Assembly (NCBI GenBank): GCA_003049465.1
Contig: PYSS01000003.1
Coordinates: forward strand, 558,001-622,000
DNA from: Magnaporthiopsis rhizophila
Lineage: Eukaryota > Ascomycota > Sordariomycetes > Magnaporthales > Magnaporthaceae
DNA length: 64,000 nucleotides
Reading direction: 5' to 3'
Within the stretch, counting starts at the first letter, position 1. Every line of letters starts with the position of its first letter. The translations under genes were made by a program, and so were the position numbers. The notes below the pieces were generated by a model. The model had not been told where the DNA came from. It saw nothing but the letters and a program-made list of their open reading frames with translations, and did not search any database. Of the stretch, positions 46,545-58,518 are shown in pieces.

Positions 46545-47599
46545 AGGAAGGAAGCTCTCGTCAAGTTAGAGAAAAATTTTGAAGTATTCAGGCTTTTTGA
46601 TTAGATACTATAGATGTTTGCATGGCACCGACTCCATCTATTCTCCACGCTTTTGCGCAAGCGTTGACAGAGAATCACACAGTAATAGTGCTGTATCATT
46701 GGTTGGTGCATGGCGAACAAGCAACGACCCGATACCGTGGGGGACGCCTGGTAATTACATAACGCGTTTATCACATCGATCAACCGAGGAAACCACCCAC
46801 GGCCTTCCAAGTCGCATCACCTATCGCCACTAGACTTGGGCATCTAAAAAGTGCACTTTCGACACTGCTAACGGGAACTTCCGAACTTAACGTGTCGGTC
46901 TCCCTTTCGTATTTTCTTTTTCTATCCCTGTTTCCTTTACCCTTGCCTGCTTTTTTTTTTTTCCTATTCCTGTTTCCTCTACCCTTCCCTGCCTGTATCC
47001 TATCTCACCAACCAAATTCAGCATCTTATGCTTGTACGGACTGCAGGGTCCTTGAGTGGGAATATAACACTCTCAAATAACACTGTGGATGCCGTGACGA
47101 GCCTCGTGCACGCATTTCGTCTACAAAGATATGAAGTTTCTCCCCTGCAAGCCGATCCTGTCGGTGAATCCACGGCCCGCCTGCTGACCAGCAGCTTTTC
47201 CCTTTCTTTTTCTCTGTTTAATCTACTCATTCCTTTTCCTACCCTCCTTCGCTTCTCAAGCGAATGGTTGTAGCCAGTGTTAAAGACTTGAAAATCGCAG
47301 CGAAGATATGTGATGAGAGATGTCCAGGACGCAAAATGTCTCATCGTGATGCAATTCCCCTTGGTGATTAGTGGCCGCCCGGCCAACGCTTCGTGATGTG
47401 TGTCTAAGGTGGTTCTTATGCCTGGTGTTGATAGGGGAATGGAACTGCAAAATCAGATTGCCGTCCCTGCAATTTGTTTTTTGTTGTGTATGCGACTTCG
47501 CGCTCCCGAAGAAAAATAAAGCAATACGGCACCATGGAATAACACAAAAAGAACGGGGTCGTGAGAAACAGAAGAAAGGGCGCGCCGGACGCCTGCCCT
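46545..47599. other. Convergent intergenic region
   Basis: About 1 kb between the ends of the COG7-like and Nudix genes with no supported gene. It contains a short direct duplication of pyrimidine-rich DNA at about 46,924-46,993: CCTGTTTCCTTTACCCTTGC and CCTGTTTCCTCTACCCTTCC, separated by a T run. Confidence 0.55.
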
Positions 47600-48198
47600 T
47601 CATCTCTTCATCGTGGAGCGACTCAGTGCCTCCTGGAGCTCGGGCCTCTCCTTGAGCGACTCCCAAGCCTGAACATAGGTCATCCACTGACGCTGACGCT
47701 TGTCCTTCTCGGGCCACTCCTGCTCCTCGCTCGTCACGGTTGCTTCGTAGAAGTGGTACACGGCCTTTTCGCGCTTGCCACTTTTTGTTTTTGAAGATGA
47801 CTTGGGCGGCCTCGACTCCTCGATCTGGCCAAGATCGTAGTCGATGGTGACGACGATTCCGGCCTCCTCCCAGGCCTCCCGCTCGGCGGCTTCGGTGCAC
47901 TCCTCGTCCGTCTCCCAGCCTCCCTTGGGCAGGACCCAGCCTTTCCTCCTGGTAGACTGCGTCAGGAGCACATACTGCTTGTCTGCTGACAGAGCGACGA
48001 CCCCGGCAACCAGTCGTTCGCCTTTGGTGTTGTAGCCTGGCGGAGGGGACGGGAGCAGACGGTGCAACAGGTCAGTTGATTGGCCCCGGGGCCTGCCTCG
48101 TGCCTCCCGGCAGAGAGATATCACTTACGCTGTTTGCTCCTCCCAGTACGGGATTGCATAGTCCGACCACTGCTGTTACTGCTTCCCGAAGCAGCCAT
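47600..48198 (-). CDS. DDP1: Nudix hydrolase of the diphosphoinositol-polyphosphate phosphatase type
   Basis: Two exons (48,129-48,198 and 47,600-48,036) joined across a 92 bp intron with a GTAAGT donor give 168 residues. The Nudix box is G63 to I84: GGWETDEECTEAAEREAWEE, then AGI. It has the full G-x5-E-x7-R-E-x2-E-E-x-G-U signature with metal ligands Glu80 and Glu81. The preceding GWVLPKGGWE and the box spacing match Ddp1/Aps1/DIPP enzymes, which hydrolyse diphosphoinositol polyphosphates, diadenosine polyphosphates and, in some species, inorganic polyphosphate. The first exon is Ser/Arg-rich. The frame is open upstream of the chosen ATG, so a longer N-terminus is possible, but MAASGSSN follows the usual fungal size. 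Confidence 0.88.
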
Positions 48199-51100
48199 CT
48201 TGTAGTGTGACAGAAGGGGGAGGGCGTCCTCGGCAGCGGTGGATGTAATGGTGACCAGGGTTGTGGGTTGGCAGTCTCCACCAAGCTGTATGTGCGAAAA
48301 AACTAGGTGGAGTGGAAGGGTGTTCTTGGGGGGCAGAAAATAAGAGGGCTTTTTTACTTCCTTCTCTTTCGTTGCGAGACAACAGTCTGCGAACAGGGTG
48401 GGTGGGTTGCCGGACAGCCCAAGGCACACAGCTGCTGACTTTAAGGGCGTATGGGCGACATGATTGCAGGTCTTCGATAGGTTCGAGGATCTTATATGGG
48501 GTGCGTTTTTTCTTTTTTTTTCCCTTTTGTGGCTTGTGCCCGGCTTCTCCAATAGACAGAGGGTCACGCGTAGACGTGATGCCTGAGGAAGCCCGTCCAG
48601 CAAGGTAAGGCTGAGATAATGGGTCGGTAAAAGGCGTGCGCAAGCGGACAATCGGAAACAGAGAAGGTTGATGTTGAGTGCAGGGCGAAAGGCACGCCGT
48701 GCTTCGACTGCGCGTCAGTCAGATGGACCCGAGGGCGCTGTGAAGATTAAATGGAAGGGCAGCGGCGCGCCAAGAAAACCTGAAGCTGGGAGCTAAAGGG
48801 GAAAAAGTCGGGGCCGGACAGTGGGCAGGCGGGCAGGGAGCTAAAAAAGTCAGGCAATGCGAACCGAAGACCGGTGGGGTGGAGATTGAGGGAGTATGAG
48901 GTGAGGTTAAAACGCGCCCCCTACCCCTCAAAGGCAGAAAAAGAAGAAAAGAGAAAAAAAAAAAAGTAGATTCAGGAGTAAAGGGTAGGCATGGGAATAA
49001 AATAAAAATCACACAAGAGAGGCAGCTAATGAGGCCGCGGTGATAAATCAAGCGCAATGACCGAAGAGGGTCAGTCATAGAAAGTCATCACAGTGGACAG
49101 AAAGCGATCTGATGGTGGATACCCACTAGCCCACTGCAGGCAGGCAGACGGACCGCTAAGGTTTATGAAGGACTCCAGTGCCTCAGGTACCCAACATAGG
49201 GGACGTCCAGGGTGCCGACAAACTGGGCGGGGCCTGGGATGGAGACGAGACTGACCTGCTGCTGGGCTGACTGCCGCTGCGGCGTGGGCGGGTGGCCAAC
49301 AAAAATCACAACTGGAACTGGGTCATTCCTGGCCGGGGACGCCCGAGTCGATGGGTCTGTGTGGTTTCGCGCCATACCACATAATAAGAGGGGAAGACAG
49401 CGAGAGGTGGATTGTCGAGTCGGTAGGCGGGCTTTATAACTGGAATCTCGCTGCCAACCCAGGTGTAACCTGCGCGGCTTTGCTTTGGTACATTTGTACA
49501 TGGGGTTTTTCGGGCTGTCAGGAGCTAGCTGAGCTACATGCAAATTTGAGCCAGCAAGTCCCTGCAGGTTAGCAGAGATTTTTCGTCGGCACCCTGGGGC
49601 GAGACGAAGGCGGTGTCTGGAGTTGCGGCTGGTGCGGTGTACAGCTTATTGCGTCGCCGTGCAACATGGCTAACGGACAGAAGTACGGGTACATGTTCAG
49701 CCTGGTTCAGAAGCCCGGGTTCAATGTTTGGGGTACATGCAAGCATGCGGGCTTGGGTCGACAGGGGTTGTGGTTCTCAGTCCGTTTCTTTCTGGTTTTA
49801 TCCCTCCCTCGTACAGCAAATAGAGAACCCGTAGGCACCAAAGAAGATCGAATGAGAAAGGAAGGAGGGACGAAAAAAAAAAAAAAAAATCTGTGAGAGA
49901 TAAAAAAAAAAAAAGAAATGTAATTGAAAAGCTTCCATTTAAAATTCATTGAGCTCAAGCCACAACGGCAACCCCGCCCTGTGCAGCGGTCATGAACAAG
50001 CAAAAGGAGAAACGAAACACGTCAACGTAGAAAATATCCCCGAAAGGGTTAACCTACACGCAGCTAAACGTGCCTGCTGCAGCCACCTGATTTATGTGCC
50101 CAGTATCTGGTGGTACTGAGATCTTTTATGACGCGGTAACCGGCAGCCGACTCTCTACATGAACGCATGGCTGCCTTGGCGACCCTCCATTTGAGACCGC
50201 CCAAGCTCGAACCTGTACCTCTTGTTTGCGCGGGGTAGGGAGCTTGATGATAGGTACCTCTATTTAGCAAGAGCACCACCACACACCGAAGGTTTTTAAC
50301 ACAGCAAACGAGAGCGAGAGCGAAAGGGAGCCCAAGTAAAAGAAGAAAAAGAAAGAAGAAAAAAATCTCCAGCTCGGGACCTACTGTGGAGCGTCCTGAC
50401 ACGCCAGTCCCATGCCCCATTTATCATGCATGTCTTCCTGCATGTCACGACCGGCTTCGTTGTCGGCGAGACTGCATGTCACCAATCCCGGCCTGGCCCG
50501 CGCAATTGCGGTTGGCAATTCCCTTCTGCAGCCCACATCTTCTGCCATCCACCGCCATCTGAGCTCCGATCGATCCTTGTTGGCTCGCCGGATTTCATTC
50601 TTCCCCTTTGCCGCCCCAGCAGCGCTCCGCCCGGTGTCACACGTGGGAAACGGCCAAGTAGTTCGAGTTTTTTTTTTTTTTTTTTTTTTTTTTTACTCTA
50701 GCCGCCTGTCCACGAAATCTCTATGAAGGCCAAGATTTGACTGCGAAGAAAACAGAGGAAATTATGATGAGGCGGTCCTTGATACCTGGCGGGTGATGAG
50801 AGCTTGCTGCCTGGGTATAGGCTTCACTCCTTGACGCTTGCACGACAGGCACAAGTCTTAGGTGGAAAGCGAAAAGGAAAAGGTTCAGGATATCAATCGG
50901 GCCACTCTACTCTGTGTCACCGAAGCAAACATAATGCCGGGTTATTTTACCGACCTACATTCACGCACGGCGTCAAAGTTTGAGCGGACGCTTTGGTCTC
51001 TTCTTGCTGTGCACACTTACGGCAGGCACGCCCAACCGCGCTGTCCGGGCAGGCAGTGACACGAGGGTTGGGCTTCGAGGCGGGGAAGGCCGCCAGCTAC

Positions 51101-52790
51101 TGCGCTCGCTCCTGACGCCACGACTTCCTCCACCACATCACCAATCAACCGTTGAACCCGCACGTTCCGGTCTTCATCCTCCTGGGCCTTCGGTCCCAAA
51201 GTCAGCTTACGGCCTCCTCCTGACCTGCTTTCGCATACTGTTGTAGTCACGCGAGAGGGCCAGAGATCTACCTACCTGTCTGCTCAACCCATGCTGGCCA
51301 TTTCGCCTGCCCGAGCTTAACCAACCTGGAAGCACCAAGCACGCAACACGAAGCAGGCGCAAACAAAAGGTTGACGGCGCGAGTCACATCCCACGTCCAC
51401 CTCCCACATTCACCTCGCACTACACGACGCCCAAATAAAAGCCCACGGTTCCGAAAACGTTCATTGTAATCCCCATTATCCGAAAGGAGATATTCTTCCT
51501 ATTTCCTATATCCTTTCCAATCCCCTATCTCCTATCTTTGTCCATCTATTCTCTACCTGGTTTCCATTTCTTATTTTTATTTTTTTTCCATCGTTCTTCT
51601 GTATCCATTCCTTTGAGCAATCTGGTTGTGCAGTTCTTCCCGAGTGCAGGCTTTTATTTGGTGAGCGCGCCATCTCCGAAAGACGGGCGACATCATATGC
51701 TTCCTTGCAAATCGATTCCGGCGACCGCTCTGCAAGCCCATGGTCCTTAGCCTGCTGCCCGCGTTGAAGCAAAGCTAGGACACCGATCGCCACCCCCACA
51801 GTTCTGGGGCAGAGCTGGATAAGACAACTCTGGACCTTTGTCATCACAGCAGTCAGCTCCACGCCCGTCCGTCCGGCCGACTAGCCATATAGGTTCACAC
51901 AATCATCCTACTTTGGGGGTGCACTTCCCACCAGGTCCTTCACCGTATCCTTGCCAGCCCCGCCAAGCCGTGCCCCCAAATCCCGCGCGCTCTGACCGGC
52001 GAGCCAACCAAACAGCGGCCTCCGACCTTCGGCTCCTGTGCTGTTTCGGTCTCGAGCTGCCCCATTTGCTCTCGGCGAGCCTGCCCAAAGTCGGTTACAC
52101 CACCCACCACCCGCGCTCACTGCAGTCAGGCTCGGAAAGGATGGAGCAGGACGAGGTCATGCAGACCGCCGGAGGTACAGACGACCCTGTACGCTCGTAT
52201 ATATCTCCAATTGGTACGTGGTTCAACAGCCGGCCTTCGCCCCCAACACACCCAGCTTCGAGCGTACGGCGCCCTCGCCCAACCATTCAGACCCGTGCAA
52301 GCGCAACGGCCTGTCGTTGGCTACTTTGCTCCTGCCTAGACTGGCAGGGTTCATGTGGGGGGACATTCAGGAGCCGAGCCTCGTGTCATGCCGTGCCGTC
52401 GCACTACCTACCTACCTACCACCTAGCTGGTGCCCACCCTTCACAAATTCTCTATCCCCAGGGTACGGCTGGCAGGAACTCCGCTGCCCTCACTCAAGTA
52501 TCTTCCTCCAACCACGAGCACCAGTGTGCAACATTGCCCTGAAGATACTCTGTATATACCCACTCCCACACATGAAAGTCAACAAAAATGGGTCCACTTG
52601 TATTTCCAAGCTTGCTTGATACCACCAAACAACGCTGGTAAAATACAGGGCCAAAAGCCTCGGTCTTCTGATCATCAAGTTTGCTGTCTTGCCCAGACGA
52701 ACCACGTAGCCTTGCAACACCGGCGCTAGAGGTGGATCGTGGCGTTTCAACCAAATATTCTCCTGTAGACTGACATTTCTCAACCCATAG
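48199..52790. other. Long intergenic region, includes the unresolved 5' end of ATE1
   Basis: 4.6 kb with no clear gene. It holds A runs near 48,954 and 49,875, a T27 tract at 50,668-50,694, and TACCTA clusters (around 50,255, 51,270 and 52,405-52,420). The right part is probably the ATE1 promoter, leader and first coding exon. A 234-codon frame at 51,838-52,542 has no recognisable motif and changes character along its length. Confidence 0.5.
50668..50694. repeat. Poly-T tract (T27)
   Basis: Uninterrupted run of 27 T in the intergenic region upstream of ATE1, with no mobile-element features beside it. Confidence 0.9.
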
Positions 52791-54384
52791 GATATAGCAA
52801 CTCATCCGAGTGTGGATATTGTCGTGGGCGCTCATCTGTCTCGAAAAAAAGTGAGACGAAACCCCTTATTCTCGGCTGTGGCGGCTGTTGCTGCTCTTGC
52901 ATCCCTCGTCATCGTCAACAGATGTTCCCTATCTTCCTTTTCCAAAATTCGTGCCATGGCCTGGGGATGAAGAACGTGCCTATTATCTCGCCACGCCCCC
53001 AGCAGGCTTACCCCTGATGCTTGGTACAAGTCCTGACTGTGACTCTCGGTGGACTGCAGGATTTTCTTATTATGCCGTGACGAACGACCTGTCGCCTGGT
53101 TTCTACCAGAGCCTTGTCGACCGGTGCTGGAGACGGTCCGGCAGGCTCCTATACCGGCCGAACCAGAGGAGTGCTTGCTGCCCTCACTACACCTTACGCC
53201 TCGACTCCAAAGAGTTCAGACCCACAAAAGACCAGCGTCAGGCTGCCAACCGCTTCAACAGCTATGTCGTTGGCGAATCGTACACGAAGGAGGCGGCCCG
53301 TCTCCACCCGCGGTCGCGCGAGGAGTCCAAAAGGCGCAACGTTGTGTTTGATCTGGTTGAGCGTGTTCACGAAGCCGAGCGTGAACGAGTGCCATCACCC
53401 CCGGAGCCTGCACACGACTTCACAGTCGTGCTGGAGCAGGACGACTTTACCGAGGAGAAGTATCTCTTGTTCGAGAACTATCAGAGGCTAGTCCACAAGG
53501 AACCGCCCAGTAAGATCAGCCGCTCGGGCTTCAAGAGGTTCCTGTGCGACTCCCCCATCCGCAGGACCACCGACGCAGGGCCGGATGGAAACCAACGCAA
53601 GCTGGGGTCCTTCCACCAGTGCTATCGGCTGGATGGGAAGCTGGTGGCCATGGGCGTCCTTGACCTGCTGCCCCACTGCGTCAGCGCCGTCTACTTTCTG
53701 TACCACGAGTCCATCCACAAGTACAACCCTGGAAAGCTCGGGGCCATGCGGGAAATTGCCCTTGCCGTCGAAGGCGGCTACCGCTGGTGGTATTCCGGCT
53801 ACTACATCCACACCTGCCCCAAGATGCAGTACAAAAATGACTACGCCCCGCAGTACATCCTCGATCCCGAGACGCTCACCTGGCATCCTCTCACCAAAAG
53901 CGACATGGCGATTTTTGACCACAAGGGATATGCGAGATTCCCCCGGGTTGGCGCGCCCAATGACGGCGGCGACGGCAAATCGGAAGAGCCCAAGGGAGAC
54001 AACGGCGGAGATCATAATGATGATGACGGGGAAGCGGGCGGCGGGGCGCAAGGGGACGACTCGGCCGACAAGAGCGGGGAGGACTCGGATTCGGACTGTG
54101 ACTCCTCCGACTACGGCGGCCAGCGGGAATATCTTCTGCAAAGCAACATGCCCGGGATAATCTCACTAGACGAGCTGGCCCTCCTGGACCTGGATGACAT
54201 CGCCGTCGTGACGGACGGGCAGCCGGAGATGTTCAGCACTTCGGACCTCGTGGTCTGGCGGTCCCAGTCCGTCACCCAGTATCCCTCGCTCAAGGCGCGG
54301 GTGGCGGAGCTGGTGGCTGCTGTTGGCCCCGATTTGTTGGACGAACTGTGTCTTGATTTCCGCACACGGCGTCAGTCGTTTTAA
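52791..54384 (+). CDS. ATE1: Arginyl-tRNA--protein transferase Ate1 (5' exon not resolved)
   Basis: Two exons are clear: 52,791-52,851 and 53,060-54,384, joined in phase 1 across a 208 bp intron. Together they give 461 residues plus an unknown short N-terminus. Ate1 moves arginine from Arg-tRNA to N-terminal Asp, Glu or oxidised Cys, marking proteins for the N-degron pathway. The first visible exon holds the Cys pair SSECGYCRGR. The next has FSYYAVTNDLSPGFYQSLVD, RRSGRLLYRPNQRSACCPHY with the second Cys pair, and the C-terminal catalytic part YFLYHESIHKYNPGKLGAMR and YIHTCPKMQYKNDYAPQY. An acidic insertion (about 53,959-54,115) is Asp/Gly-rich. The acceptor CCCATAG at 52,784-52,790 opens the first exon in phase 0, and an in-frame stop lies just upstream, so at least one more exon with the ATG must exist. 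I could not choose it with confidence. Confidence 0.9.
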
Positions 54385-54647
54385 CCCGGCGCACACCACC
54401 TCTCCCTTGGAGAAAGTTGGGGTTGGGCCCTGTCTAGGGAAGTGAATGGCATTGCAAAATGTATCTGCGGGTATATTGTATTGGAATTGATTAGTTAGGT
54501 AGAGCGTACACCTGCTTGTGTTGGTTGACAGCGTACGGGCAATATTTATCTCCTCTTCTCCCATGTATATATAGCACTACCTCAAAAAGCGCCCCACTGA
54601 TTACATCAACCTCTCTGAACAAAAAGAAGGAAAAAATAACACGACTT

Positions 54648-56090
54648 TCAAAGCTGCTTCAGTGCTGGCACCTTTGTGGTGAGCTCTTGCTGGATCTCGT
54701 CCCACACCAGTTTGTGCGCTTTTTGGCTAGTCTCGTTAGTGAGAACAGAGACGGTCTCCCTGATACGGCGTTAGTCATGTCCCACAAGAATAATTATGTA
54801 TTGGAAAGGGATGTTTAACGTACTTGGCGTAGTCATCATCCGAGATGTATACGCAAACAAATTTGCCCTGTCAAAAGTGACGCGCACAATGCAGTTAGCA
54901 CGGTGACAAGTATGTCTAGATACACATACCTATCCACCTTGAGTAAAAGGATAGAGGGACCGGAACGGGAAAACTCACATTCTCGCTCTCGGTCGCAAGA
55001 CCGGCGGCCAGGTACGTCCTCGCGCCGACCTCGGGCGTCTGGGCCAGCAGGGTCGTGACCAAGGGCTCGGCGAGGCGGATGAGGAGGGACCTCTCCTTGA
55101 GGTTGCGCGAGATCTCGGTCCGCACCATGCCGGGGCAGCACGAGTTGACGATGACGTCGGGCCGCCCGGACGCCGGGTCCAGCGCCATGCGCGCGAGCTC
55201 GGCGAGCGCGTACTGCAGCATCAGCTTGCTGACGGGGTACAGGGCCTGGCCGCCGCGAAAGTTCTCCTTGGCGCTGAAGTGCCTCAGGATCCCGCCGCTC
55301 TTCTCGGCCAGGGCGGGCCAGTTTGCGTTGTTGACGCTCATGTGCATGCCCGAGCTGACCAGGGTCAGGTGCGCGGGCCGCTCGCGGGTCTTGCGGAGGT
55401 CCTTGAGCCAGGGCAGGAGGAGCTGCGCCAGCAGCACCGTGCTCAGGACATTGACTTGGATGGTTGGGACCCTGGATGGTGATGATTATGATACTTGCTG
55501 TTAGCGACTTCACGGCCCCTGGATATCACACAAGCTCAGCAACAGCCTCGTTTCCTTACCATCCTTCGGGGCTCTGAGACCAATCCCCGTCGATGACTCC
55601 GGCGTTCAGGCAGATCCACTGTTTTGACATGTCATGTCAGTAACCTAGGTAGGTGCCTGCCTAGCTGCCTTGTGTGCTCCGGCATCAAGGTCCCTCTTGC
55701 AGAAATAGGTAGGTGATAGTCACTCACGTCGAACCCGCCATTGGAGCCAAAGTCCCTCTTTAGCCCGTCCGCAAAGGCGACGACGGAAGAATACACGCTC
55801 ATGTTGAGCTCCAGCACGTGCACGTCGGCGCAGTCGGCGCGGCCGGCCTTCTTGGCGGCGGCCTCGGCGGCCTGGACGATGCGCTTCCTGGCGGCCTCGC
55901 CGCGGGCGGCGTCGCGGCACGTGATGGAGACGGCGACGGCGCCGAGGTTGACGACGTGGATGGCTGTGGCGAGCCCCAGTCCCGTGGTGCCGCCGGTAAT
56001 GAGGACCCTTTGGCCCTTGAAGCTGTCGGGCGGCGCCATTGGCTGTTCGAACAGCTTGTTGCTGAGCGTGCGCTTAATTGTTTTCGCCAT
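54648..56090 (-). CDS. Short-chain dehydrogenase/reductase (retinol-dehydrogenase-like)
   Basis: Five exons on the minus strand: 55,728-56,090; 55,560-55,618; 54,979-55,471; 54,824-54,867; 54,648-54,759. All introns have GT..AG ends and the frame closes to 356 residues. SDR features are the nucleotide motif TGGTTGLG (32-39), CLNAGV with the NAG motif (126-128), Ser181 in LVSSG and the catalytic pair Tyr219/Lys223 in YPVSK. The CRD after the second strand suggests NADP(H) preference, as in retinol-dehydrogenase-like fungal enzymes. The substrate is unknown. After PGMVRTEISRNL the C-terminal half reads TYLAAGLATESEN, GKFVCVYISDDDYAK and ETVSVLTNETSQKAHKLVWD, common in this fungal subgroup. No secondary-metabolite genes lie next to it. 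A longer open frame upstream of the ATG reads as leader. Confidence 0.88.
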
Positions 56091-56957
56091 GGCTGCGATG
56101 GTGTGGAGACAAATGCGATGATACAGAAGAAGTTTAGGCACAAGATGGAGAGATTCACAGCGGAATTGGGAGCGGCGTTGGCGGTGTACATATATATACC
56201 CCCCTATTTGACCCAAACCTCAGTTTAAGGCTGAAGCTCCCCTCGCCTCTGCGACAGCGCGGAATGAGCGGCCCCATGTCCATATCCCAGGCCGGAGATC
56301 GGGCAATCCATGGAGACATTTCGAAAGGGCAGGGGTGACACACGCATGGCCTCGTGTCTGCTTCACCCCCGGGCCCCGGGACTTGGAACAGAGGCCGCCA
56401 AGAAGAAACAGCTCGGAGTTCGGAGGAAATGCTCAACAAAAAAGTCGCCGAGCATGGAATTCCGCCTAACAAGCCCCGCTTTGTCGGCGGCGACCAGCGG
56501 GCATACTCTGCATGTCTTTGCGAGCCCAAAGTCTCCGACCATATTCTGCCTTTCAAACCCTTGTTTCGAATCTTCCAGCATTGAAGCCGGCGTCGCGGAA
56601 TGGGCTCACAACCTGCAGTAACAGTTCACACGCAGGGGTGGATCCACCCAAGCAGAAGGCTTCTTTTCGCCCCATGCACGTCGGTTGTCTACCGACGTCG
56701 GGACGGAGCTTCAGCCAATGAGAATGCGATTTGGGTCCAAAAAAAAAAATCTAACGCCGACGCGGGAGACTTTTGCGAACAGGAAGCTCACGAAGCTACG
56801 CGACGAGAATCGCACCTCTTGGAGACACAGTAGCATTTTCTCCCCTGCCTTTTGGAAAGAAGCAAAAGGAGGTGACACAACCGAGGGAAAGCGCAGAAAG
56901 CATCCTTTTCATCTCATCAAGCATCCTCCTCTCCACCCAAAGCCGCTGCCCCTCACC
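56091..56957. promoter_or_regulatory. Divergent promoter between the SDR and RRP42
   Basis: 867 bp between two head-to-head start codons with no supported gene. The frame of RRP42 is open upstream of its ATG to 56,685, but that extension is poor in conserved features and runs through an A-rich stretch. A TATA-like ATATATA lies at about 56,190-56,197, roughly 100 bp upstream of the SDR start. Confidence 0.45.
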
Positions 56958-58236
56958 ATGGCCTCGGCCTCGACGCAGCACGTGCTGCTGTCGCCCGCCG
57001 AGCTCGCGTACCTGCACTCGACCCTCTCGCTCTCGCCCCCGATCCGCCCGGACGGCAGAGCGCCCACGCAGTTCCGGCCCTTGACCGCCGAGACGGGCAT
57101 CCTGCCCGGCACCAACGGCAGCGCCCGCATATGCTTCGCCGACGGCACCGAGGCCATCGTCGGCGTCAAGGCCGAGGTCGCCAAGACGAGGCAGCGCCAC
57201 GTCGGCGCCGGGCTTGGTGATGATGTTGCGGAGCAGCAGCCGGAGGGAGAGGACGCAGGCGCCGCCCGCGTCTACGGGGAGCCCGAGTGGGTAGAGCTGA
57301 CGGTTGAGATCCCCGGCCTCCGAGACGACGACGCCAACACCGTCTTCCTGGCCGAGCTGCTGAGCGAGGCGCTGCTGGCCGACGGAGAGTTTGCCAAGAA
57401 GCTGTGGATAAACAGCAGGTTTCACTGGAAGCTATATCTGGATGTAAGAGCATCCTTGCGAGCCATTGGCTCCTTTCTTCCCCTCAGCATACAAGAACAA
57501 CACATGCCTACACAGTCATTCGTATATACCCTTCTTTGGGAGCTTGCCGATCGCGGCGTTGTGCCCGAAGGAACACGGCGCTGACATCGCCCCGCTCGCA
57601 CAGGTGATACTTATTTCTCCGCCGCTATCGTACCCCCTGCCCCTACTATCACTCACGATACACCTCGCCCTGCTGGCCACGCGACTGCCCCGCCTAAAGT
57701 CTGAAGGAGACGAAGATCCGCTGTTCGACGACGACTGGGATGCGTCGCCATTCTTATACTCTGCCGAGAACAAGGGCGGCAGGCCGCCGGTGACGTTGCT
57801 GGTTACAGCCGTGGGCGACAACATAATCTTCGACCCTTCCAAGGAGGAGCTTGCCGTCGCCGACATCGCCGTCGCCATGTCATTAGCCGAGGCTCCTGCA
57901 ACCAGGCGGTCCGAGAAGATGCCGGTCGATTCCAGGGGGCGGAATTTGCGACTGCTGTCGATACGCGTGATCGACCCGCCGTCGAGATTGACGCCATCTA
58001 GTTCCTCAGACGTGGCCACGGCAGCGGCAGACGGCAGTATGACAACTACCAAATCAGTGCCGGACAACCGGCCCGAGGCCCACGTCGCAGATTCCGAGGC
58101 GGTGGACGGTGTCTGGAAGGCACCACGGGGAGGAACTAGGGTGGCAGTCCTGAGCGCCATCATACAAAAAGTGTTGGAGCGGGGAGGTGTCGCCGACGAA
58201 GTGATGGATGCCCTGGACGCCGTAGAGCTAGGCTGA
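56958..58236 (+). CDS. RRP42: Exosome core subunit Rrp42 (RNase PH-like)
   Basis: Two exons (56,958-57,443 and 57,604-58,236) joined in phase 0 across a 160 bp intron give 372 residues. The start is ATG in CTCACCATGG. Rrp42 is one of six RNase PH-like proteins forming the ring of the eukaryotic exosome; the ring is catalytically inactive and guides RNA to Rrp44/Rrp6. Visible features are SPAELAYLHSTLSLSPPIRPDGRAP, FADGTEAIVGVKAEVA, WINSRFHWKLYLD at the exon end, and PPVTLLVTAVGDNIIFDPSKEELAVADI in the second half. The protein is longer than usual (about 265-300) because of two low-complexity insertions, near residues 80-100 and near 290-330. The gene converges with the mitochondrial-protein gene 155 bp away. 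Confidence 0.88.
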
Positions 58237-58391
58237 TGTTCAGACCTTTGCTCCGACGTGACCTGAGCCGTCGCCGACGACGATGGCTGGGTCGCAGGGC
58301 CGTATCGGGTCTGCCCTGTGCCCTCTGAGCTACATATGTAATGAGGACATGCTCGAAGCCCAAAAGAAACATGCCCCATATCTAGGTGTCT

Positions 58392-58459
58392 CTAGAAAAT
58401 ACCCAGGAACTTCTTCCTCTTGCCCTCCTCGGCTGGTGGGGTGTCATCGGCATTGGCAT

Positions 58460-58518
<59 letters not shown>

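Noticed and set aside
48199..48651. Extended N-terminus of the Nudix protein (open frame to 48,651)
   Set aside because: The added ~150 residues are Lys/Ser/Leu-rich leader-like sequence; family size supports the ATG at 48,198.
51838..52542. 234-codon plus-strand frame before ATE1
   Set aside because: No recognisable motif, Ser/Pro/Arg-rich mixture, crosses TACCTA repeats; probably promoter and leader DNA.
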